From the NCBI GenBank assembly GCA_963730395.1, contig CAVSSK010000006.1, positions 496,001 to 560,000 on the forward strand: 64,000 nt of DNA, in the 5' to 3' direction. Position numbers and translations under genes: made by a program. Positions 35,715 through 45,262 of this stretch are shown in pieces. The notes below the pieces were generated by a model that was given only the letters and a program-made list of their open reading frames with translations, had not been told where the DNA came from and did not search any database. Source of the DNA: Bog-473 sp963730395 (lineage in GTDB: Bacteria; Actinomycetota; Acidimicrobiia; Acidimicrobiales; RAAP-2). Every line of letters begins with the position of its first letter. The stretch's first letter is position 1.

Positions 35715-36556
35715 GTCCTGCGCGGATAATGTAACGGGGCTCAAGTCAAGAGCCGAAGCCGCGGATTTCCGTCAATAGACGGGAGTGGTAGGGGAGCGTC
35801 GATCTCGCAGAGAAGCGGTGGTGTGAACCGTCGTGGAGCGTGGTCGAGTGCGAATGCTGGTATGAGTAGCGAGAGAGGAGTGAGAAACTCCTCCGCCGTA
35901 AGCCCAAGGGTTCCTGGGGAAGGCTAATCCTCCCAGGGTAAGTCGGGAGCTAAGGCGAGGCCGAGAGGCGTAGTCGATGCACAACTGGTTGATATTCCAG
36001 TACTACCGTGTCCGCGCCCATTCCAAGCCAGGGGTACTAAGGGGATGACCTTCGGGTCGAACCGACAAACCCTGGGGCGGACAGCAAAGGAGGGACGCAG
36101 GAAGATAGGTGAGCCCAGGCGTTGGTTGTCCTGGGGTAAGCGTGTAGGGAGGGACCTAGGTAAATCCGGGTCCTACTAATCCTGAGACGCGATGCCGAGC
36201 CGTTCCAGGCGAAGTCACTGATTCTATGCTGCCAAGAAAAGCTTCTAGCGAGCTGGCACGGTACCCGTACCCCAAACCAACACAGGTGGGCGGGTAGAGA
36301 ATACCAAGGCGATCGGGAGAACTGTGGTTAAGGAACTCGGCAAAATTCCTCCGTAACTTCGGGAGAAGGAGGGCCCCGATAGGGTGATGGACCTCGCGTC
36401 CTGATGCCTGAGGGGGCCGCAGAGAATTGGGGAAAGCGACTGTTTACTAAAAACACAGGAGCGTGCGAAGTCGTAAGACGATGTATACGCTCTGACGCCT
36501 GCCCGGTGCCGGAAGGTTACGGGGAAGGGTTAGTCTTCGGACGAAGCTCTGAACCT

Positions 36557-36591
<35 letters not shown>

Positions 36592-37371
36592 TAGTTAATA
36601 CCTGGCTGTTGTAAAACCCCGCTATATGCTGGAACATCCGAGTATCCGGCGGTACTCGTCCATGTCACACCCGTTTGTTTGAGTGACGACGTGGAAAGTG
36701 AAAATCCGTCCGGTGCGGACAATCAGCAGGAAACTTCGAGTTCTTGCACCGTGCTCGATCCCAACTGGATCGTTGGGTTTGTGGATGGCGAGGGTTGCTT
36801 CTCCGTGTCAGTGCATCGATCTTCGATGATGCGTCGACACGGCGGGTGGCAGCTCCAGCCGGTGTTCCACATCTACCAACACCGCGACCATCGAGATGTA
36901 CTCGAGGCGATGATTCCAGCCTTCGGCTGCGGGCGTGTGCGCCCGAAGGGCCCGAACAGCAGCGTCTGGACATTCGCTGTCGACGGGCTACGAAGCCTGG
37001 AAGAGGCAGTCCTGCCTTTCTTCGAGCGGCATCCGCCGGTGGTCAAGCGTCAGGATTTCGAGTCCTTCTCAGTCATCGTTCGATCGATGCGCAGGAAGGA
37101 GCATCTGTCGCCGGTTGGGTTCGAACGCCTGGTTCGTCTTGCGTATGGCATGAATGCCAATGGCAAGCAGCGGACCAGGACCATGGAGCAGGTACTTGCA
37201 GGATCCTCAGAGACTGCACGCGGGGCTCCCTGTATCGGCGTAAGCCGGTCCAGGGACGAAGATACAGTCCGACCCTCATGGCGACATGAGGAGCTAGGCA
37301 GAAATGACCTGGCCGCTCGAAGCATGATTTGGTGCGAGAGTTGGCATCAGCTTTGAGTAGTAACAAATGTG
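36592..37371 (+). mobile_element. Group I intron in 23S at the I-CeuI site (L1923)
   Basis: A 780-bp insertion in AACGGT^CCTAAGG of helix 69. The exon ends in U and the intron in G, as group I splicing requires. The exon end AACGGT can pair with GCTGTT at 36605-36610 to form P1 with a U-G pair at the splice site. Near the 3' end are CTCAGAGACT (37206-37215), resembling the R element, and AAGATACAGTCC (37259-37270), resembling S. The intron carries a LAGLIDADG gene. Insertion coordinates are unambiguous because the flanking exon sequence is universal. The subgroup was not determined. Confidence 0.92.
36679..37356 (+). CDS. LAGLIDADG homing endonuclease, I-CeuI-like
   Basis: Up to 225 residues with a single LAGLIDADG motif, WIVGFVDGEG (about residues 30-39, catalytic Glu38), implying a homodimer. 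Downstream, VFHIYQH, CGRVRPK and SLEEAVLPFFER resemble, as I recall that protein, the corresponding parts of I-CeuI. It would cleave intronless 23S genes at the intron site. The start is uncertain: GTG 36679 is the longest, while GTG 36751 just before LDPNWIVGF would avoid upstream structured RNA. The last 50 or so codons run through the intron R and S elements, so the C-terminus is constrained by RNA folding and may be dispensable. Confidence 0.85.
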   Translation: MSDDVESENPSGADNQQETSSSCTVLDPNWIVGFVDGEGCFSVSVHRSSMMRRHGGWQLQPVFHIYQHRDHRDVLEAMIPAFGCGRVRPKGPNSSVWTFAVDGLRSLEEAVLPFFERHPPVVKRQDFESFSVIVRSMRRKEHLSPVGFERLVRLAYGMNANGKQRTRTMEQVLAGSSETARGAPCIGVSRSRDEDTVRPSWRHEELGRNDLAARSMIWCESWHQL

Positions 37372-37426
<55 letters not shown>

Positions 37427-37684
37427 CGACTTTCCTACTGTCTCAACCACAGACCCGGCGAAATTGAAGTACGAGTAAAGATGCTCGTTAGCTGCATCAG
37501 GACGGAAAGACCCCGTGGACCTTTACTACAGCTTGATGTTGAGTTTTGGTACTATTTGTGTAGGATAGGTGGGAGACTTTGAAGCATTGGCGCCAGCCAG
37601 TGTGGAGTCAACCTTGAAATACCACCCTTTTAGTGCCGGGACTCTAACCTCGGTCCGTGATCCGGATCAGGAACAGCGTCAGGT

Positions 37685-37716
<32 letters not shown>

Positions 37717-37935
37717 ATGTAACGGAGGCGCCCAAAGGTTCCCTCAGGCTGGTTGGCAATCAGCTGTCGAGTGCAATGGCAAAAGGGAGCTTGACTGCGA
37801 GACCTACAAGTCGAGCAGGTGCGAAAGCAGGGCATAGTGATCCAGCGGTTGCTTATGGAAGCGCCGTTGCTCAACGGATAAAAGGTACCCCGGGGATAAC
37901 AGGCTCATCTTCCCCAAGAGTCCATATCGACGGGA

Positions 37936-37981
<46 letters not shown>

Positions 37982-37982
37982 C

Positions 37983-38018
<36 letters not shown>

Positions 38019-38041
38019 TACGCGAGCTGGGTTTAGAACGT

Positions 38042-38780
38042 AGAACACACTGCGTCCCCAGGAAGCAATTCCTGGGTGCTCACTGGCTCATATCGGTGAA
38101 ACCCTGAACGAAACAACCGAACGTTATGTTCAGGGCAATACCGAGGGAAGGCCAACACAATGGATGTGTCTACAGCGTCCTATATTGCAGGATTCCTGGA
38201 CGGGGACGGAAGCATTCACTTCCAACTCGTCAAGCAGAAGGAGTACCGGTTCGGGTTTTACATCCGGGCCACCGTCTCGCTCTCGCAGTCGACCTCAGCC
38301 CGACAGGGTCTGGAACAGATCCAGACATTGCTCGGAGGGGGCGGCTACATCCGAGATCGAGGCACCGGCATGAGTGATCTCGTTATCACCAGCCGGCCGC
38401 TTCTCCTTCGCATCCTTCAGGAAGTCGAGCCCTACGTGATCTTCAAGCAAGCCCACGTGAGGCGAGCACTCGCGATTCTTCCTCAGCTGGATCGAGTGAG
38501 GGACCCGCAAGTGTTCCTGCAACTGGCACACGAAGTAGATGCGTTTGCAACCCTAAACTATTCGAAGACGAAGCGGATTTCCGCCGCAGATGTCGAGCAA
38601 CATCTGCGTAGCATGGGCGTGTTGTGCCCCTGTAACGACTTCTTCGCCAGCAACAGCGAAGAGATGGCTTCTCAAGATCGAGACCTCGATCCGCAGACCC
38701 CTGTGGAAGCCATAACACGCCAGCCCCTAGAAATAGGGTGAAGGTATAGTCTGTGCCCGTAGTAATACGGGATCAACATG
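38042..38780 (+). mobile_element. Group I intron in 23S at the I-CreI site (L2593)
   Basis: A 739-bp insertion in TTTAGAACGT^CGTGAGACAG of domain V. The exon ends in U and the intron in G. ACGT at the exon end can pair with GCGT at 38052-38055 (short P1 with U-G). A perfect hairpin CCCAGGAA-GCAA-TTCCTGGG with a GNRA loop (38057-38076) and an 8-bp stem (38102-38109 with 38128-38135) follow. AAGGTATAGTCT at 38741-38752 resembles the S element. It carries a LAGLIDADG gene ending just before that element. Confidence 0.92.
38160..38741 (+). CDS. LAGLIDADG homing endonuclease, I-CreI-like
   Basis: A 193-residue single-motif enzyme: YIAGFLDGDGSIHF at residues 8-21, with catalytic Asp16 matching Asp20 of I-CreI. 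By eye, Gln43 aligns with I-CreI Gln47 and Lys96 with Lys98, both active-site residues. GYIRDRG, VEPYVIFKQ and LNYSKTKR match YVRDRG, QPFLKLKQ and LNDSKTRK of I-CreI (recalled from memory). The likeness spans nearly the whole protein; the last 35 residues are extra. It probably cuts 23S genes lacking this intron. It starts at ATG 38160 and stops at the S-like element, so coding and intron core barely overlap. Confidence 0.9.
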   Translation: MDVSTASYIAGFLDGDGSIHFQLVKQKEYRFGFYIRATVSLSQSTSARQGLEQIQTLLGGGGYIRDRGTGMSDLVITSRPLLLRILQEVEPYVIFKQAHVRRALAILPQLDRVRDPQVFLQLAHEVDAFATLNYSKTKRISAADVEQHLRSMGVLCPCNDFFASNSEEMASQDRDLDPQTPVEAITRQPLEIG

Positions 38781-39095
38781 CGTGAGACAGTTCGGTCCCT
38801 ATCCGATGCAGCCGTAGGAGATTTGAGAAAGGCTGTCCCTAGTACGAGAGGACCGGGACGGACGTAGCTCTCGTGTGCCAGTTGTCCTGCCAAGGGCACG
38901 GCTGGTTTGCGACCTACGGGTGGGATAAGCGCTGAAAGCATCTAAGTGCGAAGCCCGTTTCGAGATGAAATCTCCCACAGGGTTAACCTGGTAAGGCCCG
39001 TGGCTAGACGACCACGTTGATAGGCCGGAGGTGTAAGTGCAGCAATGCATTCAGCCGACCGGTACTAATCGGCCGAGGGCTTGGAGGCATACTCG

Positions 39096-39129
39096 TGCTC
39101 GTGCTCGCTTTGGAACGCTCAGGGGCTGC
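39096..39129 (+). other. 23S processing stem, 3' arm
   Basis: TGCTCGTGCTCGCTTTGGAA and CAGGGGCTGC pair with 34420-34454 across the 23S gene. Confidence 0.75.
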
Positions 39130-39192
39130 GACAACGCAGCCAAAGGCGTGCTCCCATCCCGCGAAGGGGTTGGTGAGCCCGCCGAGCGCACG

Positions 39193-39311
39193 GTTTCCGG
39201 TGGCCATAGCGGCGGGGAAACACCCGTTCCCATTCCGAACACGGCAGTTAAGCCCGCCCGCGCCGATGGTACTTGGGGGGAGGCCCCCTGGGAGAGTAGG
39301 TCGCCGCCGGG
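39193..39311 (+). rRNA. rrf: 5S ribosomal RNA
   Basis: About 119 nt in actinobacterial form: GTGGCCATAGCGGCGGGGAAACACCC near the 5' end written in part, CATTCCGAACACGG in loop B/C, GCGCCGATGGTACT, and GGGAGAGTAGGTCGCCGCC at the 3' end. It lies 104 bp after 23S. Confidence 0.95.
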
Positions 39312-39321
39312 ATTTCTAATG

Positions 39322-39364
39322 ACGAGATCCCCTCCGAGCTTCGGCTCGAGGGGATCTCGTTGTT
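39322..39364 (+). terminator. rrn operon intrinsic terminator
   Basis: A long stem, ACGAGATCCCCT against AGGGGATCTCGT, with an inner CGAGC-TTCG-GCTCG extension, followed by TGTTT. It ends 53 bp after 5S. Confidence 0.9.
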
Positions 39365-39473
39365 TCGGGCCCGCTGCGGTGCGAGCGGACGTGCGGCCTG
39401 CGAGAATGCGGCCCATGGCGCACCGGGCAGCGAGCCGACCCGTTCCATCGCCGAGACACCCCGAACGCCACGG

Positions 39474-40673
39474 ATGACGCAACGCCGGCTTCGGCTCCTG
39501 CCGATGGCCCCTCGGGACATCGGCGAGGACCACAGGGTCTCGACACCGCTGGAGCTCCTGTTCGACCTGTGCTTCGTCGTGGCCGTCTCCCAGGCCGCCG
39601 GGCAGCTCCATGTCGCCCTCTCGGCCAGCCACTACCAGACCGCCATCTCGGGCTATCTCGCGGTGTTCTTCGCGATCTGGTGGGCCTGGGTCAACTTCAC
39701 CTGGTTCGCATCGGCCTACGACGTCGACGACCTCCTCTACCGGCTGCTCACCTTCGTCCAGATCGTGGGGGTGCTCATCCTCGCCGCCGGCGTCGACAGC
39801 GCGTTCACCCAGGGCGACTACGCCACCATCACCGTGGGCTATCTCGTCATGCGCACCGCCCTGGTGGCCCAGTGGCTGCGGGCCGCCTCGGGCGACCCCG
39901 ACGGGAGGCCGGCCGCGCTGCGCTACGCGGCGGGCATCGCCGCCCTTCAGGTCGGTTGGGTGGCCCGGCTGTTCCTCCCCCACGAGGCCGGGCGCATCGC
40001 CTTCTACCTGCTCGCCGTCCTCGAGATGCTCCTGCCTGCGTGGGCCGAGCGGGCGGGGCACGGCCGGGGCACACCGTGGCACGCGGGCCACATCGCGGAG
40101 CGCTACGGGCTCTTCACCCTCATCGTGCTCGGCGAGTGCGTCGCGGCGGCGACGGTGGCCATCCACACGGCGAGCTCCTCGGGCGGCGTGTCGGCGGGGC
40201 TGGTGGCCGTGGCGGCCGGTGCCGTCCTCCTCGTGTTCTCCATCTGGTGGTGGTACTTCGAGCACCCGTCCGAGGAGGGCCTGCGCATGTCGCGGCGCAT
40301 CTCGTTCATCTGGGGTTATGGCCATTACCTCGTCCTCGGCTCCGTGGGCGCCCTGGGGGCGGGCCTCCAGTTGGCCGCCGCGAGCTCCCACGGCGGTGCG
40401 GCGAGGGCGTCGGCGACCACCGCTGGCCTGGCGGTCGCGGTGCCGGTGGCGGTGTATCTCGTGGTGACCGGTGCCCTGCATGGGCGCCTGGGCCCGCAGC
40501 CACGCGGCCGGATGGGCATCGTGTGCGCCGCCTCCGCGCTGGTCGTGCTCGTGGGTGGTCTGGCCGGCGGACTGGGCGTCAGCACGGCGACGCTCCTGAT
40601 GGGTCTGGTCGTGGCCGCCCTGGTGACATTCGACGGCCTGCGCAGCCGAAGGGACATGAGCGCCACAGCGTGA
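39474..40673 (+). CDS. ltrA: Low temperature requirement protein A (LtrA) family membrane protein
   Basis: A 399-residue integral membrane protein with roughly 10-12 hydrophobic segments. The family opening HRVSTPLELLFDLCFVVAV is at about residues 20-40. IWWAWVNFTWFASAYDVDD and AERYGLFTLIVLGECV are further LtrA hallmarks. Named after a Listeria cold-growth gene; the molecular function is unknown. ATG 39474 is the start that leaves the standard N-terminus. It lies just downstream of the rrn terminator. A possible 20-codon frame from ATG 39415 ends over the ltrA start. Confidence 0.9.
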   Translation: MTQRRLRLLPMAPRDIGEDHRVSTPLELLFDLCFVVAVSQAAGQLHVALSASHYQTAISGYLAVFFAIWWAWVNFTWFASAYDVDDLLYRLLTFVQIVGVLILAAGVDSAFTQGDYATITVGYLVMRTALVAQWLRAASGDPDGRPAALRYAAGIAALQVGWVARLFLPHEAGRIAFYLLAVLEMLLPAWAERAGHGRGTPWHAGHIAERYGLFTLIVLGECVAAATVAIHTASSSGGVSAGLVAVAAGAVLLVFSIWWWYFEHPSEEGLRMSRRISFIWGYGHYLVLGSVGALGAGLQLAAASSHGGAARASATTAGLAVAVPVAVYLVVTGALHGRLGPQPRGRMGIVCAASALVVLVGGLAGGLGVSTATLLMGLVVAALVTFDGLRSRRDMSATA

Positions 40674-40712
40674 TGCGACGGGCGACGCCGGGGGACCGCC
40701 GTGGGGGCCACG

Positions 40713-40718
40713 TAGAAT
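40713..40718 (+). promoter_or_regulatory. -10 box of the TPR gene, leaderless type
   Basis: TAGAAT ends 6 nt before ATG 40725. Confidence 0.45.
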
Positions 40719-40724
40719 CGACCG

Positions 40725-42316
40725 ATGCCTCCGAACTCCCCCCGGCCGGATCGCCGCGCCCAGCCGGGGCGTCCGGCCCGGCCGCCACGACCGGGTCGGC
40801 CGACGCGGACCGGGAGCTCCGGAGGGTCCGGCGCGCGCTCGGGCGGCGGCAGCGGAGGCGCCGGGCGGGGGAGCGGGGCGAAGGGACGCGGGGCGGCGGG
40901 CAGCGGACGGAGCGGACAAGGACGGGCAGCGACCGGATCGAGCGGGGGGCAGACCGGCGTCGCACGTCGGGCACCGGCGAATCGAGCAGTGGCGCAGGGC
41001 CATCTCGGAGCGGTGCGGGCCAGAGGCGGTACGGGGCAGTCGGGGCGTGCCAGGACCGGCGCACCCCGCACCGGCGCTGCACCTCGTTCCTCCAGCTCGA
41101 GGGACGCCGGCGATCAGCGCGGCCGTCCATCGCAGCGGAGAGCGACCCGCACACCCACCGGGGACACCGGCCGGGCGCGGGCGTACCCCCACACCCGTGA
41201 CGACGAGCAGCCGCTCCCGAGCCAGGCCAAGAAGTGGGGCAACGTGGCCCGCCGCGGTGCGCGGGAGGTCACCAGGCGCGACAGCGACTTCGACACGGCG
41301 GCGCCGGGATCGCCGGCCGGCTCGGCCAGGGGCGCTCGCTTCACCGACGACCGGGAGCGCCAAGGGAGCGCGCCGCCACCGAGCCGTCCGTCGGCCTGGG
41401 TTCGGGCCGACGGTGCTCGTGACGAGTGGGAGGACACGAGCCCCGCCCGCAGCCGGAGCCAGGGGCGCAAGACCAGGCCCGCCGAGGCCGGTCCGACCGA
41501 CAGCGGCTCGCGTGGCGCGACGCCCGGGTCCGCACCTCGCACCAACAGGACCGCCAGCGAGGCGATCGCCGCCCTCTCGACGCGCCACACCCTCCCACCC
41601 GAGATCGCAGCCGACATCCGCAACGCGGCGGACGTGGCGACCGTGCAGCACCGCGAACGGCTGGTCGAGCGGGCCGAGTCTGCCTATGGGGCCTACGAGC
41701 GTGGGCGCTTCCAAGATGCGCTGCGGGCGATCAAGCCCGTGGCGGACGAGGCGCCGGGCGTGGCCGCCGTGCGCGAGCTGGCCGGCCTGGCGGCCTACCG
41801 GAGCGGCCGCTGGCGCGAGGCGACGCCGCCACCTCAACGCCTACGGCGCACTGAGCGACTCGACCGAGCACCTGCCGGTGCTCATGGACTGCCAGCGTGC
41901 GCTGCACAAGCCCAAGAAGGTGGCCGAGCTGTGGGGCGAGCTCCGGCAGAGCTCACCCGACCCCGACGTCCTGGCCGAGGGAAGGATCGTGGCCGCGGCG
42001 TCGCTGGCCGACTCGGGCGACCTCAACGGCGCCATCGCGATGCTGGCGACCGCCGGTGCGTCGAAGGCGCTGCGGAACCCCTCGGACCGCCACCTCCGGC
42101 AGTGGTACCTGCTGGCGGACCTCTACGAGCGGGCCGGCGACCACCCGCGGGCCCGCGAGTACTTCGAGCGGGTCATCAGGGCCGACCCCGAGGCCTACGA
42201 CGTGGCCGAGCGGCTCCGCGGCCTGGGGCCCGAGCGCCGGTCGCGGCCCAAGGCGAGGCCCAGGCCGAAGGCCAAGTCCGAGCTCGAAGTACATCCCCAA
42301 GTCCAAGCAGCCCTAG
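40725..42316 (+). CDS. TPR protein with a long Arg/Gly/Ser-rich N-terminus, frameshifted
   Basis: Residues 1 to about 280 are a low-complexity Arg, Gly, Ser, Pro and Thr region with no fold recognisable. A TPR-like helical region follows: ESAYGAYERGRFQDALRAIKPV, LMDCQRALHKPKKVAELWGEL, WYLLADLYERAGDHPRAREYFERVI. The frame changes near 41822, and probably again near 42280 so that the basic end KYIPKSKQP stops at TAG 42314-42316, 22 bp from the convergent transpeptidase gene. If the indels are errors, the protein is about 530 residues. The role is unknown; TPR domains mediate protein contacts. Confidence 0.65.
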
Positions 42317-42338
42317 CCCGAGATCGGCCCAGCCCCGC

Positions 42339-43655
42339 TCACCCGGCCGGAGCGGTCGTTGTGGTCGCCGCCGGCGGCGCGGGCGCCGTGGTCGTGGCGT
42401 CGGGAGGAGCCGTGGTCGTCGTCGCGGCGGGAGCCGTGGTCGTCGTGGACGGCGGCGCGGTGCCGAAGTCGGGGCCGATCGACGGTGACGAGCGTGCCGA
42501 TCGGCGTGAGGGGCCAGACGAGCGCGGCGTCGGCGTAGGTCATCTCGACGCAGCCGTTGCTCTGCGGGGAGCCGTACGAGGCCCGGACGAAGCCGTGCAG
42601 CGCGTCGCCACCGTTGAAGTAGCTCGCGTACGGGACGTTGGGGTCGTCGTAGGTCGTGCCGTCGGGGTTGGTGCCCTTCATCTCCGAGTACCGCACGTGC
42701 TCGAAGACGGCGTAGGTGCCGTCGGTCGTGTCGGCGCCCGGCGCGCCCGTGTTGACGGGGATGCCGACGTATTGGGCTGCGCCGTTGTTCCACAGGGTCA
42801 GGTTCTGCGGGAGCGCCTTGTTCACGAGGACGTAGACGTAGGGGGTGGCGTCGGGCTTGTCGTTGATGGTGTCGTTGATCAGGGCGGTCCACACGGCGGG
42901 CCCGGCGATCCCGTCGACCCCGAGGCCGTTCTGCGTCTCGAAGGCCTCGACCGCCGCCTTGGTGATCATGTTCGCCGTGCCCTGGGTCCACTGCGACGTG
43001 AGCTGCGGTGGGCAGGCCGGCCCAGCGCCAGGAGAACGTCCCGGTCTGGTCCTGGGCCAGGTCGGCCCGGGCCGGCGCCGGGCCGGTCGCGGTGAAGCCG
43101 ACCGGGAGGTAGTTGAGCCCGGCCAGCAGCTGCTGCAGCCGCAGGGTGTCGCCGGCGGCGACGTCGAACGCCACCGTGTGCGACGTGGCCAAGGTCGCCC
43201 CGTTGGTGGCGTGCACCCCGGTGGATCCCGCCGGGGATGGTCACCACCTCCTGGGAGGACGGGATGAGGGGGGAGTCGAGCGCGTAGGACAGCGTGGTGG
43301 GGCTCGTCTGGACCCACTTCCCGCCGATGTCGGGCGACAGTGTGGGCGGATCGCCCAGTGCAGCGAGACCGGGGCCGAGAACGTGACCGAGATCGTGGTG
43401 TTCGGTGCCACGTCCTGCGCGCCGGGTGCGGGGGTCGTCGCCTCGAGGACCAAGCTCGCCGCCGAACGGCTCGGAGCTCGAGCTCGAGCTCGAATGCGAT
43501 GAGCCATTCGCAGCGCTCGGGGAACCGGCATGAGGGGACGGCGACGAGCCGGTGACGAAGTACAGGGCAGCGGCCACGATGACGGCAGCGCCGACCAGCA
43601 GCAGCCACGGCCGCAGGCGCAACCGCCTGCCCGCCCGGGATTCGAGAGCGTTCAT
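42339..43655 (-). pseudogene. L,D-transpeptidase with Ig-like and peptidoglycan-binding domains, five frameshifts
   Basis: Pieces in three frames make one cell-wall cross-linking enzyme of about 435 residues: a signal anchor (WLLLVGAAVIVAAALYFV), a Ser-rich linker, an Ig-like domain (APNTTISVTFSAPV), a peptidoglycan-binding domain (FETQNGLGVDGIAGPAVW), the YkuD domain with LHGFVRASYGSPQSNGCVEM (catalytic Cys), and a Thr/Ala/Pro-rich tail ending at TGA 42339-42341. Frame changes fall near 43450, 43360, 43225, 43010 and 42475. All domain motifs survive, so sequencing indels are more likely than decay. RBS-like GGAGG precedes ATG 43655. Confidence 0.65.
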
Positions 43656-43948
43656 GGCCTCCGCTCGCTCAAGCCGTCGCCAGCTCGCAATCCGACGACT
43701 CCCAGCGTACGGGTCCTCCGGCGGCGAAATGCGTCAGGCGCGGCCCAATGTCCATACCCGTCATGCAACTGAAACAACCGCCGCTCGGCCGGCCCATTCC
43801 GGCGACATCACCGTGAACCCGGTCCACGGTGTGACGACAGCGTGCCCACCGTGTGAACAAAGCGTGACCACGCCGCCGAGCACGCGCCCGACAGGTCCGA
43901 CCAGGCCCGACCACGGCCCGACCACGAGGAGCCCCGGTGACCCTCCGG

Positions 43949-43954
43949 TAGGCT
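43949..43954 (+). promoter_or_regulatory. -10 box of fba, leaderless type
   Basis: TAGGCT ends 7 nt before ATG 43962. The 306-bp region upstream (43656-43961) holds no gene. It has an 11-bp near-repeat of CCCGACCACGG around 43905-43925 and a possible minus-strand -10, TACGCT (43709 to 43704), for the transpeptidase. Confidence 0.42.
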
Positions 43955-43961
43955 GAGCGGC

Positions 43962-45023
<1,062 letters not shown>

Positions 45024-45137
45024 CCAGCCCCTGGCGGGGCCGCCTCGCCGGGTTCCCTTGACCCCGTCCCGAGGTCACGCACCGGTGGCGCCACCGATCC
45101 GAGCAGGGGAGACACGGAGTGCCCCGCGGCCCGGGAG

Positions 45138-45143
45138 TAGGAT
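45138..45143 (+). promoter_or_regulatory. Possible -10 of the kor operon
   Basis: TAGGAT about 120 bp before the korA start would give a leader of about 113 nt. No -35 consensus is clear. Confidence 0.3.
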
Positions 45144-45262
45144 TGCCCCGAACGAGGAATTCGGACGGAGAGTGCCGCGCGCCGTGCTGGCGGGGGTGCC
45201 AGAAGGCCCGCAGCAGTGAGCCAGGACTTCTCCTGTGTCCATGAGATGAGACGAGGCAGCCC

